A stretch of DNA of 5,769 bases from an uncultured Acidimicrobiales bacterium (GTDB taxonomy: Bacteria; Actinomycetota; Acidimicrobiia; Acidimicrobiales; SZUA-35): the NCBI GenBank assembly GCA_938008925.1, contig CALLIQ010000288.1, positions 1 through 5,769 of the forward strand. The letters are read 5' to 3'. The notes under the pieces were generated by a model. It saw nothing but the letters and a program-made list of their open reading frames with translations, was not told the origin of the DNA and did not search any database. A program made the position numbers and the translations under genes. This document shows positions 1-5,257 of this stretch, one piece after another (within the stretch, counting starts at the first letter, position 1; each line of letters starts with the position of its first letter).

Positions 1-193
1 TCCGAGCCCCAGCGAGGAAGCTCGAAGCTTCCTGCCAAACCTGGCCGGGAGTTTCCGAGCGCCAGCGAGGAAGCTCGAAGCTTCCTGCCAAACCTGGCCG
101 GGAGTTTCCGAGCGCCAGCGAGGAAACTCGAAGCTTCCTGCCAAACCTGGCCGGAAGTTTCCGAGCCCCAGCGAGGAAACTCGAAGCTTCCTG
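1..193. repeat. 53-bp tandem repeat array with a hairpin in each unit
   Basis: Units lie at 1-53, 54-106 and 107-159, with a partial fourth at 160-193. The array probably continues past the left edge. Each unit holds an inverted repeat with arms AGGAAGCT/AGCTTCCT around a CGA loop (15-33, 68-86). In units 3 and 4 (121-139, 174-192) one arm reads AGGAAACT; this makes an A-C mismatch on the plus strand but a G-U wobble on the minus strand. A second possible stem joins neighbouring units: GAGTTTCC at 102-109 with GGAAACTC at 122-129. The array lies directly downstream of sodN on the minus strand, so read-through transcripts would carry serial hairpins. The 53-bp period is not a multiple of three, so coding use is unlikely. 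I see no gene in 1-199. Confidence 0.93.
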
Positions 194-208
194 ACGAAGT
201 CAGGAAGC
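186..208 (-). terminator. Hairpin over the sodN stop codon, possible terminator
   Basis: A perfect 10-bp inverted repeat, arms 186-195 and 199-208 with a 3-nt loop, reads GCTTCCTGAC-TTC-GTCAGGAAGC on the minus strand. The left arm on this strand contains the sodN stop TGA (202-200). No clear T-tract follows, so intrinsic termination is possible but not proven; 3'-end protection is an alternative. The distal arm overlaps the AGCTTCCT arm of the last 53-bp repeat, so the two hairpins exclude each other. Confidence 0.55.
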
Positions 209-658
209 CGTGTACCAGGGAACCTCGCGGCCCTTGGACTCCCAGAACATGTTGTGGATCGCTTCGATCTGGCTCATGAGCTCTTCGCATGCAGCGACGT
301 CGACGGAGGTCTTGCATGCCGATGCCTGCTTGGCCGCGTTCCAGAACGTGGTGTGGAGGTCGGGGTACGCCTCGAGGTGGTTCGGCTTGAAGTAGTCGTG
401 CCACAAGATGTTGAGCTCACGCTTGGTGATCTCAGCCTGCTCTTCCTTGATGGCCACGAAGCGGATGTAGGTGTTGTGGGCGCCGGGTGCGCTCATGTCG
501 ATGTCGTTGATCTTCTTGGTCATCGACAGGACGGCCTCGGCGGCGATGCGAGCGCTCGAGGGGTCGTACACGCCACAGGGACCGTCACAGTGGGCGTCGG
601 CGACGGGCGCCGCAGCCACGCGGTCGAAAGCTGAGAGCAGGCGGTGGGTGAGTGACAT
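200..658 (-). CDS. sodN: Nickel superoxide dismutase precursor (SodN)
   Basis: This 152-residue protein disproportionates superoxide to oxygen and hydrogen peroxide with a single nickel ion. A 22-residue leader ending in VADA precedes the nickel hook HCDGPCGVY (H23, C24, C28, Y31). In this family the leader must be cut immediately before the His so that its free amine can bind nickel. The rest carries family landmarks such as LWHDYFKP near 85-92 and MFWESK near 137-142. The ATG has a good ribosome site, GAGGAG at 670-665, six bases upstream. Compared with the Streptomyces enzyme as I recall it, mature Glu17 is Ala39 and Arg47 is Gln74 here. With the C-terminal WYTAS and the Ala-Cys-Lys segment, this looks like the marine cyanobacterial subtype. 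No maturation protease gene (sodX) lies on either side within the window. Confidence 0.96.
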   Translation of the reverse strand: MSLTHRLLSAFDRVAAAPVADAHCDGPCGVYDPSSARIAAEAVLSMTKKINDIDMSAPGAHNTYIRFVAIKEEQAEITKRELNILWHDYFKPNHLEAYPDLHTTFWNAAKQASACKTSVDVAACEELMSQIEAIHNMFWESKGREVPWYTAS

Positions 659-747
659 GAATGGCTCCTCGTTCGGGGTTCGGGACGGCCTTCACACGTC
701 GGACGGCCGCTGGGCGGATCGTAGCTCTCGAAGTAGGGTCGGCCCAC
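659..747. promoter_or_regulatory. Divergent sodN / paaI control region
   Basis: These 89 bases separate the two divergent starts. The sodN ribosome site is CTCCTC at 665-670 (GAGGAG on the minus strand). A possible sodN -10 box, TACGAT, reads on the minus strand at 723-718, without a convincing -35. On the plus strand TAGGGT at 734-739 fits a TAnnnT -10 box eight bases before the paaI ATG, allowing a very short leader; AGGG within it could instead act as a weak ribosome site. A direct repeat GGACGGCC occurs at 683-690 and 701-708, 18 bp apart, and could be a regulator site. Only the sodN ribosome site is strong. Confidence 0.45.
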
Positions 748-1185
748 ATGCAGGCGCCACAGAATGATCCAGGCCCGCTGCCCGCAGCGGCGCTGGCGAT
801 GTACGAACGCGATCGTGCGAGCCAGCTCCTCGGGATCGAGCTGGTCGAGGTCGAGCCCGGCCGGGCCGTCGTGTCGATGGTGGTGCGCGACGACATGGTG
901 AACGGGCTCGACGTCTGTCACGGCGGGTTCTTGTTCACGTTGGCCGACACCGCGATGGCATTCGCCAGCAATGCGGACGATCAGCGAGCCTTCGCGTCCC
1001 ACGCCGACATCGACTTCCTCAACCCGGCGCCCCTCGGCGCCCGGTTGACCGCGAGCTCGCGGATCGAGACGATCCGAGCCAAGCTGACGGTCCACGACGT
1101 GATCATCACGACCGACGATCCCATCACGGTGGCAGTGTTCCGGGGCCGCACCATCACCGTCGGCGGCTCGGTGACCAACTCGTGA
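748..1185 (+). CDS. paaI: PaaI-type hotdog thioesterase
   Basis: This 145-residue protein is a hotdog-fold acyl-CoA thioesterase. The family is thought to hydrolyse dead-end or ring-hydroxylated phenylacetyl-CoA intermediates in the cytoplasm, freeing CoA during phenylacetate breakdown. The PaaI signature is clear: MVNGLDVCHGGFLFTLAD around residues 50-67, with N52, H58-G-G and the acidic D67 typical of the active site, followed by the FLNPAPLGARLTA strand region (90-102) and VAVFRGRT (128-135). I chose the ATG at 748 because it gives the usual family length. Translation could be extended to 661, but that part overlaps the sodN ribosome site and lacks family similarity. A later ATG at 799 is also possible. 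The stop overlaps the next gene by 4 nt, and paaK lies about 4 kb downstream on the same strand. Confidence 0.88.
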   Translation: MQAPQNDPGPLPAAALAMYERDRASQLLGIELVEVEPGRAVVSMVVRDDMVNGLDVCHGGFLFTLADTAMAFASNADDQRAFASHADIDFLNPAPLGARLTASSRIETIRAKLTVHDVIITTDDPITVAVFRGRTITVGGSVTNS

Positions 1186-1667
1186 CCGATGCCTTCGGTG
1201 AGGCAGCGAGGGCGCGGGTCCCCGAGCTCGGCGACGACATCGATCTCACGACCTTCGCCGCCGCGTTCGAGCTCTTTCGGCTGTCGACGAAGGTCATCAA
1301 CGACTTCGAGACCACGGTGCATCGCCCGCTCGGCTTGTCGATCGCCGGCTTCCGGGTGCTGTTCACCGTTTGGGTGTTCGGCGAGCTCGAACCGCGCGAC
1401 ATCGCTCGCCTGTCCGGTGTGACCCGAGCGGCGGTGTCCGGGGTCGTGAACACGCTCGAGCGCGACGGATTGGTCGAAAAGAGCCGGGAACAAGAAGACA
1501 AGCGGCTCGTCACCGTCCGCCTCACCGATGGTGGCGAACGACTCCTACGCGAGGCCTACCAGGCCCAGAACGAACGCGAGCAGGTCTTGTTCGGCGACCT
1601 CGACACCGACGAACTCCGCACGCTCACCGAGCTCATGCGCCGACTCCTGGTCTCGACCCGGTCGTGA
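1182..1667 (+). CDS. MarR-family transcriptional regulator
   Basis: This 161-residue winged-helix regulator starts at a GTG that overlaps the thioesterase stop (GTGA, 4-nt overlap), so the two genes are probably translationally coupled. N-terminal helices (about 22-47) should form the dimer interface. A helix-turn-helix follows: EPRDIARLSGV (70-80), recognition helix TRAAVSGVVNTLERDGL (81-97), then a wing with the family's D-K-R-x-V-x-V-x-L-T pattern at 106-115. C-terminal helices (about 117-158) complete the dimer. MarR proteins usually repress nearby genes and release DNA on binding aromatic or CoA ligands, so regulation of paaI, paaK or itself is a reasonable inference. It is not the GntR-like PaaX or the TetR-type PaaR known from other phenylacetate pathways. 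Confidence 0.9.
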   Translation: MTDAFGEAARARVPELGDDIDLTTFAAAFELFRLSTKVINDFETTVHRPLGLSIAGFRVLFTVWVFGELEPRDIARLSGVTRAAVSGVVNTLERDGLVEKSREQEDKRLVTVRLTDGGERLLREAYQAQNEREQVLFGDLDTDELRTLTELMRRLLVSTRS

Positions 1668-1700
1668 GGTGACGGGCGAGCGCACGTACTCGTCAGAGCC

Positions 1701-1712
1701 ACGAGCGCTCGT
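1701..1712. other. 12-bp perfect palindrome between convergent genes
   Basis: ACGAGCGCTCGT is a perfect palindrome between the marR stop (1667) and the sigma gene stop (1746). It could form a short bidirectional terminator stem, but the stem is small and no T-tract follows on either strand. The second half overlaps the first unit of the adjoining 13-bp repeat. Confidence 0.35.
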
Positions 1713-1757
1713 CGGAGTCGCTCGTCGGAGTCCAAGCCGGAGTCGCTAGTCGGAGTC
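1707..1757. repeat. 13-bp tandem repeat at the sigma gene 3' end
   Basis: Two identical units GCTCGTCGGAGTC (1707-1719, 1720-1732) are followed by a degenerate 12-bp unit (1733-1744) and GCTAGTCGGAGTC (1745-1757). The last unit contains the sigma gene's stop codon and final Asp-Ser-Asp codons, so the array looks like slippage copies of that gene's 3' end spread into the convergent intergenic space. Confidence 0.8.
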
Positions 1758-2405
1758 GCCAGACGGTCGTGGCGCGCCGAGCGCTGAGCCGTGCTCGATG
1801 ACGAGATCGGCGAGCTGACGGCGAGCTCGTCGAACCCAGGTCTTCGCCGTTCCGACGGGCACGTCCATCGCCGCGGCCACCTCTTCATAGGCCAGTCCCT
1901 GCTCACGGAGCTCGAGCGCACGGCGCCACTCCTCGCGCATCGTGTCGAGCATGCGCCGGATGGTCGCGGCATCGGCGACCATCGTGGACAGCCGCTGCAC
2001 GAAGTCACCCTCGTGGTCGCTGACCGTTCCCGCCGCTCGATCGTTGTGACGAGCCCGTGATCGGATCAGCATCTTCGACTCGTTCGCTGCGATCTGACGC
2101 ATCCACGCCTCAGCGCTCCCGGTGCCCGAGTAGGACCCGATGCCGACGGCGATCGCCACGAGCGTCTGCTGCTCGGCCATGTCGACGTCGTCTTCCGCGA
2201 TGAGATAGCGACGGATGGGCGGCACCACGATCCGATCGGCTCGAACGAGCCGGAGCACCTCGTCGAGGCACCGGTGGTGCTCAGCAGCAGCTGAGGTGAG
2301 CGCATCGAACGTGGCACGACGATCGCTCTCGAGCGCACGAGCGAGGCTCGCCGCAGACCCACGCTGGCCGGCAGCGAAGTCGCCGACCACCTCGGCGGCG
2401 TTCAC
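1746..2405 (-). CDS. ECF-like RNA polymerase sigma factor
   Basis: This 219-residue protein has the two DNA- and polymerase-binding regions of extracytoplasmic-function sigma factors. Region 2 spans about 64-120, with IRRYLIAEDDVDMAEQQ followed by SAEAWMRQIAANESKMLIRSR. Region 4 spans about 150-203, with a helix-turn-helix at LAYEEVAAAMDVPVGTAKTW and basic flanks. An N-terminal stretch of about 60 residues precedes region 2, longer than in most ECF factors. The acidic DAED-type core-binding motif appears as D73-V-D-M76, so its last acidic residue is replaced by Met (my alignment). The gene lies 16 nt downstream of the kinase gene, and no anti-sigma gene adjoins it. The start is GTG with only a weak ribosome site; a 7-codon mini-ORF links it to the kinase stop. 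Region 4 is clear, region 2 more divergent. Confidence 0.82.
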   Translation of the reverse strand: MNAAEVVGDFAAGQRGSAASLARALESDRRATFDALTSAAAEHHRCLDEVLRLVRADRIVVPPIRRYLIAEDDVDMAEQQTLVAIAVGIGSYSGTGSAEAWMRQIAANESKMLIRSRARHNDRAAGTVSDHEGDFVQRLSTMVADAATIRRMLDTMREEWRRALELREQGLAYEEVAAAMDVPVGTAKTWVRRARRQLADLVIEHGSALGAPRPSGDSD

Positions 2406-2425
2406 GGAACGATCCGCTCGGTCAT
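2402..2425 (-). other. 7-codon mini-ORF bridging kinase stop and sigma start
   Basis: On the minus strand an ATG overlaps the kinase stop (ATGA, 2425-2422). It opens a frame reading MTERIVP, and its TGA (2404-2402) overlaps the sigma gene's GTG start (GTGA). It could relay ribosomes from kinase to sigma by stop-start reinitiation. Alternatively, it marks the sigma gene's original 4-nt-overlap start, put out of frame by a small indel and rescued at the GTG. Confidence 0.5.
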
Positions 2426-3816
2426 GGCTCAGTCACCGTCACGTCGTAGTCGACCGACTCGAGGACACCGTCGATCTCGGCCTCGAGTTGGATCGGGATG
2501 CGTCCGGTCGACTGCGGGGTGAGCGAGATGTCTTGATTCGTGAATCGCTGCGAGCCGACGGTCCACGTGTAGTCGATGCCGGCGGGTACGTCGGCCTGCA
2601 AGACGATCGTCTCACCCATCTCGACCGAGTCGTCCCCGATGACGCCGATCGGTGCTGATCCACCCAGCGACATGATCCCGGCGATGATCGCCCCGACCGC
2701 GAGCACGAGACCGATGCCGACAGCGGCGACACGGCTGGTGGAGCGCCCAAACGAGCGATTGTCGCTCGCACGACGGCCGTGGGTCGCTCCGGACGCACCG
2801 GGGGCGCTCGGAGCCTGCAGCACGGTTTCGTCGGACGCGCCAGCATTCGACGACAGAGCATTCGACGACAGGCCACCCGCCGAGGGCGCGCCGGAGGAGC
2901 TGGCATCTGAGATGGCGGGCAGCTCGCCCGTCGAGACGGACGCCGGAGGTGGCAGCGGTGCCGGTGCGGCCGTTGGCCCGGGCGGAGGGGTCGATGTGTG
3001 AGCGCCGACGGCCTCGATGGCTGCCCGCAGCGACGAGCCCCAATCGGCGGCACTGAGATGGCGATCGTCGGGTGATTCGGACAGACCCTTGCGAAGCTCC
3101 CGGGTGAGCGCATCGGGCAAGAACCCGTCCAGCGGTGCGCCGGGCGACCCAGTCAGCAGTTCGGCAATCACGGCGGTGGCTCCGAACAGGTCGGCGCGAC
3201 CGTCGAGCTTGGCCGCTGGATCTCGCTGTTCAGGTGCCATGAATCGCGGGGTGCCGCCGGCGATCGTCAGCGCCGACTCGTCGTCGAGCAGTTCCTTGGC
3301 CAACCCCAGGTCGCCGAGGATGAGGCGTTCGTTCGAACCGATGAGCGCTCCCGGACGCCGGGGCGCCGCCGACGTCCCTTCCGAGACGATCAGCAGGTTG
3401 GACGGCTTCACGTCTCGGTGGACGATCCCGGCTCGGTGGAGCGTCCCGAGCGAACGTTCGAGGATGTCGAGGACCGGGAGGACCTGGGCCGGCGAGACGA
3501 CGGCGCCACCTTGCGTGCGGGTCTCGAGGCTGCCTCCGCTTGCGACCGGCATCACGAAGTACGGACGCCCGTCTTCGGTCTCGTCGATGTCGAAGACCTC
3601 GACCAGATCCGAACCGAGGACGCTGGTTTGAACCCGGCGTAGCAAGACGGCTTCTTGTCGGAACCGAGCCCGAATGTCGGGCTGATGCGACCAGTTCTCG
3701 GCCAGCACTTTGAGTGCGACGACCGACTCGAGCCGGGGGTCGAAGGCCTCGTACACGGTGGCGAAGGATCCTGACCCGACGACCGATCGGATCTCGTAGC
3801 GGCCGATGCGTTCCAT
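2422..3816 (-). CDS. Transmembrane Ser/Thr protein kinase with Ig/PKD-like sensor
   Basis: A 464-residue Hanks-type kinase; residues are counted from the ATG at 3816. The kinase domain (about 4-270) has a glycine loop (14-21, third Gly replaced by Ala), K36, E55, catalytic loop H133-R-D135 with K137 and N140, D169-L-G, and G188-T before A194-P-E196, so it looks active. A Pro/Ala/Ser-rich linker (about 275-360) leads to one membrane helix (about 363-385). An outer domain of about 80 residues follows, with a PKD/Ig-like Y-x-W-x-V core. An in-frame TTG at 3849 would add 11 residues, but MERIGRYEI is a typical kinase beginning and the TTG lies within a repeat cluster. Neither start has a clear ribosome site. 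It is the first gene of the operon with the sigma gene, and the insert before the DLG motif is longer than usual. Confidence 0.93.
   Translation of the reverse strand: MERIGRYEIRSVVGSGSFATVYEAFDPRLESVVALKVLAENWSHQPDIRARFRQEAVLLRRVQTSVLGSDLVEVFDIDETEDGRPYFVMPVASGGSLETRTQGGAVVSPAQVLPVLDILERSLGTLHRAGIVHRDVKPSNLLIVSEGTSAAPRRPGALIGSNERLILGDLGLAKELLDDESALTIAGGTPRFMAPEQRDPAAKLDGRADLFGATAVIAELLTGSPGAPLDGFLPDALTRELRKGLSESPDDRHLSAADWGSSLRAAIEAVGAHTSTPPPGPTAAPAPLPPPASVSTGELPAISDASSSGAPSAGGLSSNALSSNAGASDETVLQAPSAPGASGATHGRRASDNRSFGRSTSRVAAVGIGLVLAVGAIIAGIMSLGGSAPIGVIGDDSVEMGETIVLQADVPAGIDYTWTVGSQRFTNQDISLTPQSTGRIPIQLEAEIDGVLESVDYDVTVTEP
2843..2872. repeat. 15-bp tandem duplication in the kinase linker
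   Basis: Two 15-bp units (2843-2857 and 2858-2872) differ at only their last base. In the kinase frame they encode a doubled LSSNA motif within the Ser/Ala-rich linker between kinase domain and membrane helix. The length is a multiple of three, so the frame is kept. Confidence 0.85.
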
Positions 3817-3826
3817 GGGAACCGAC

Positions 3827-3860
3827 AGAATGTCACGGTTGGCGTCCAAAGAATGTCACG
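3827..3860. promoter_or_regulatory. Repeat-palindrome-repeat cluster at the kinase 5' end
   Basis: The 11-mer AGAATGTCACG occurs at 3827-3837 and again at 3850-3860, 23 bp apart. Between them sits the 11-bp palindrome TTGG-CGT-CCAA (3839-3849). If the kinase starts at 3816, the whole cluster lies just upstream of it. On the minus strand TAGCGT at 3863-3858 could be a -10 box for the kinase. On the plus strand TTGGCG (3839-3844) and TAGGTG (3862-3867), 17 bp apart, could form a promoter for the lipoprotein gene. A regulator-binding function is inferred from the symmetry. Confidence 0.5.
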
Positions 3861-3880
3861 CTAGGTGAAACCGAGAGGTC

Positions 3881-3905
3881 GGTTCGTCGCATCTCACGAC
3901 GAACC
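3881..3905. promoter_or_regulatory. 9-bp inverted repeat in the divergent promoter region
   Basis: The arms GGTTCGTCG (3881-3889) and CGACGAACC (3897-3905) are perfectly complementary around a 7-nt spacer. The element lies between the divergent kinase and lipoprotein genes. It could be an operator for both. It could also be a 5'-leader hairpin in the lipoprotein mRNA, since the ribosome site begins eight bases downstream. GAACC, resembling the -35 core of many ECF promoters, faces outward on both strands, but I found no convincing matching -10 box. Confidence 0.55.
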
Positions 3906-3913
3906 CACACCTC

Positions 3914-3918
3914 AGGAG
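3914..3918 (+). promoter_or_regulatory. Ribosome binding site fixing the lipoprotein start
   Basis: AGGAG lies seven bases before the ATG at 3926 and selects it over the in-frame ATG at 3950, which has no such site. Confidence 0.85.
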
Positions 3919-3925
3919 CACCCCC

Positions 3926-5179
3926 ATGACCACCCCGACCCACATCCCCATGACGAACGACCACGGCGCCACGGCTGCCCCCCGCAACAGACGAGGGCGC
4001 TTGTCCGCTGTCGCCGGGCTCGCCCTCACGCTCACCGCGAGCTCGTGCGCCGGGCTGCCATTCGGCGGCGACGACGCCAGCCAGGACATCGCCGCCGTCG
4101 AAGTGGAAGGCATCGAGCCGAGCGACAACGCCCAGCTCTCCGCGAGCCGGGCCGACGACTCGTCGACGACGCTCGCCGGTTCGTCCGGTGACCAAGCATC
4201 CGACGCGAACGACTCGTCGTCGACGCAGCCGACATCCCCCGACGACACCGCCGACTCCACCGCGACCGACGACACCTCGCAGGCTGCGACGCCGGGCGCG
4301 ATCGAAACAATCGACGAGCGGTTCGTCGGCCGCAGCGTCGAGTACCTCAGCACCGAGCTCGCGCTCGGCGCCATCACGGTGACGAATCAGGACCCCCGCG
4401 ATCTCCTCAAGGGCATCCAGGGCGAGCTCGACGTGCCCACGGTCTTGATCGAAGTCACCGCGACGAGCCGCGACGGCGTCGCTGTCAACTTCCCCGAGTC
4501 GCTCTTCGGCCTCGTGGATTCCTCGGGGGCTCGGTTTGCGCCGATCGACACGCTGGACCAGCGGGGCGAGACGATGTACTCCATCGGGGTCGAATCCCAG
4601 GCCACGACGCGATTCGTCCTGGTCTTTCCAGAGACCGACCTCGCCGGAGCGAGCTTCGTCGTCTCAGAGGCCGGGTTGGTGCCCGAGATCATCCCTCTCA
4701 CCGACACCGACACGACCCAGCAGAGCCCCTACACGTTCGACCTCGCTGCACCGACGCCACTCGCGTCCGTGACGGCGCCGGGCATCAACGACTCGTGCGA
4801 TCTCGCGATGGACGTGCAGATCCAGAGTGCGGCCGCCGTGTTGGAGGGCAACGACAGCCACCGATTCGAACGGACGGCCAAGGGCGAGCGGTTCGTCGGC
4901 ATCGACGTCTCGATCACGAATCGGAACGAACCAGACATCTTCAGCGTGTGCGGTGCTGGGTTCGGGCCATACCAACTCGAGCCCCGCCTCGAAGTCGACG
5001 GCGTCTCTCTCGCCCCCGTCAACCCCATCGAGTTCCAGACCATCGAGCTCGGTGCAACCATCGACACCCGGTTCGTCTTCCGGGTCGACACCGGGCCGAG
5101 CGATCTTCGACTCGTCTCGCTCAACGGCGATGTCATCGGCGAGTGGAGCGTCGACATCCCCGCCGTCGCCGGCGAGTGA
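3926..5179 (+). CDS. Predicted surface lipoprotein, two DUF4352-like domains
   Basis: I do not recognise a named family for this 417-residue protein. A basic N-region (R20-R25), a hydrophobic stretch (about 27-38) and Cys41 in TASSC-AG suggest Sec export and lipid anchoring. Ala at lipobox -3, where Leu is usual, makes this less certain. Residues 49-127 are a low-complexity acidic linker rich in Asp, Ser, Thr and Ala. Two similar beta-rich domains follow, about 135-260 and 285-412. Each has a strand ending in x-V-x-(I/V)-T, an extended 'P-x-L/dG' segment and a late R-F-V-(L/F)-x-F strand (229-234, 382-387), as in DUF4352/telokin-like immunoglobulin folds. Cys291 and Cys342 in the second copy could form a disulfide. 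The gene is divergent from the kinase operon, so it may be a ligand, partner or target of that system. Confidence 0.8.
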   Translation: MTTPTHIPMTNDHGATAAPRNRRGRLSAVAGLALTLTASSCAGLPFGGDDASQDIAAVEVEGIEPSDNAQLSASRADDSSTTLAGSSGDQASDANDSSSTQPTSPDDTADSTATDDTSQAATPGAIETIDERFVGRSVEYLSTELALGAITVTNQDPRDLLKGIQGELDVPTVLIEVTATSRDGVAVNFPESLFGLVDSSGARFAPIDTLDQRGETMYSIGVESQATTRFVLVFPETDLAGASFVVSEAGLVPEIIPLTDTDTTQQSPYTFDLAAPTPLASVTAPGINDSCDLAMDVQIQSAAAVLEGNDSHRFERTAKGERFVGIDVSITNRNEPDIFSVCGAGFGPYQLEPRLEVDGVSLAPVNPIEFQTIELGATIDTRFVFRVDTGPSDLRLVSLNGDVIGEWSVDIPAVAGE

Positions 5180-5206
5180 GCCGAGCGCCACAACCTCGCC
5201 AAGACG

Positions 5207-5234
5207 CGAGATCGTTAAGGCCTTGACGATCTCG
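5207..5234. promoter_or_regulatory. 28-bp near-perfect palindrome before paaK, likely operator
   Basis: Outer arms CGAGATCGT (5207-5215) and ACGATCTCG (5226-5234) flank the core palindrome AAGGCCTT (5217-5224), with only the T5216/G5225 pair unmatched. Flanking CCTCGCC (5194-5200) and GGCGAGG (5234-5240) are also complementary. The right half covers the presumed paaK -35 box, which suggests a repressor operator. It could also terminate transcripts of the preceding lipoprotein gene, but no T-tract follows. Confidence 0.7.
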
Positions 5235-5251
5235 GCGAGGGCGCATAGGTT
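5223..5251 (+). promoter_or_regulatory. paaK promoter, apparently leaderless
   Basis: TTGACG (5223-5228) and TAGGTT (5246-5251) match -35 and -10 boxes of the primary sigma factor with an ideal 17-bp spacer. Only six bases separate the -10 box from the ATG at 5258, so transcription should start at or next to the A of the start codon. No ribosome site lies before that ATG, as expected for a leaderless mRNA, which is common in actinobacteria. Confidence 0.72.
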
Positions 5252-5257
5252 CCTCCC

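Noticed and set aside
1..193. Possible CRISPR array
   Set aside because: The whole 53-bp period repeats with only a few point differences; there are no unique spacers between short repeats.
661..747. Longer N-terminus for the thioesterase from the ATG at 661
   Set aside because: The extra 29 residues lack family similarity, overlap the divergent sodN ribosome site, and the ATG at 748 gives the usual family length.
520..1493. Long minus-strand reading frames opposite paaI and marR
   Set aside because: They are Arg/Pro/Ser-rich, overlap well-supported genes antisense, and show no domain pattern; such frames are expected in GC-rich DNA.
3017..3631. Plus-strand reading frame of about 200 codons antisense to the kinase
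   Set aside because: Composition is Ser/Arg/Pro-rich with no recognisable motif, and it lies opposite conserved kinase motifs.
3817..3849. TTG start at 3849 for the kinase
   Set aside because: It adds 11 residues before a typical MERIGRYEI beginning, has no ribosome site, and lies inside a palindrome flanked by direct repeats. It is still possible, but less likely.
3881..3925. ECF-type promoter for the lipoprotein based on GAACC at 3901
   Set aside because: A -10 box at normal spacing would fall at the start codon and place the transcript start inside the gene, despite a good ribosome site upstream.
5207..5240. The palindrome before paaK as a classical intrinsic terminator
   Set aside because: No T-tract follows, and it overlaps a good -35 box, so an operator reading fits better; a dual role remains possible.
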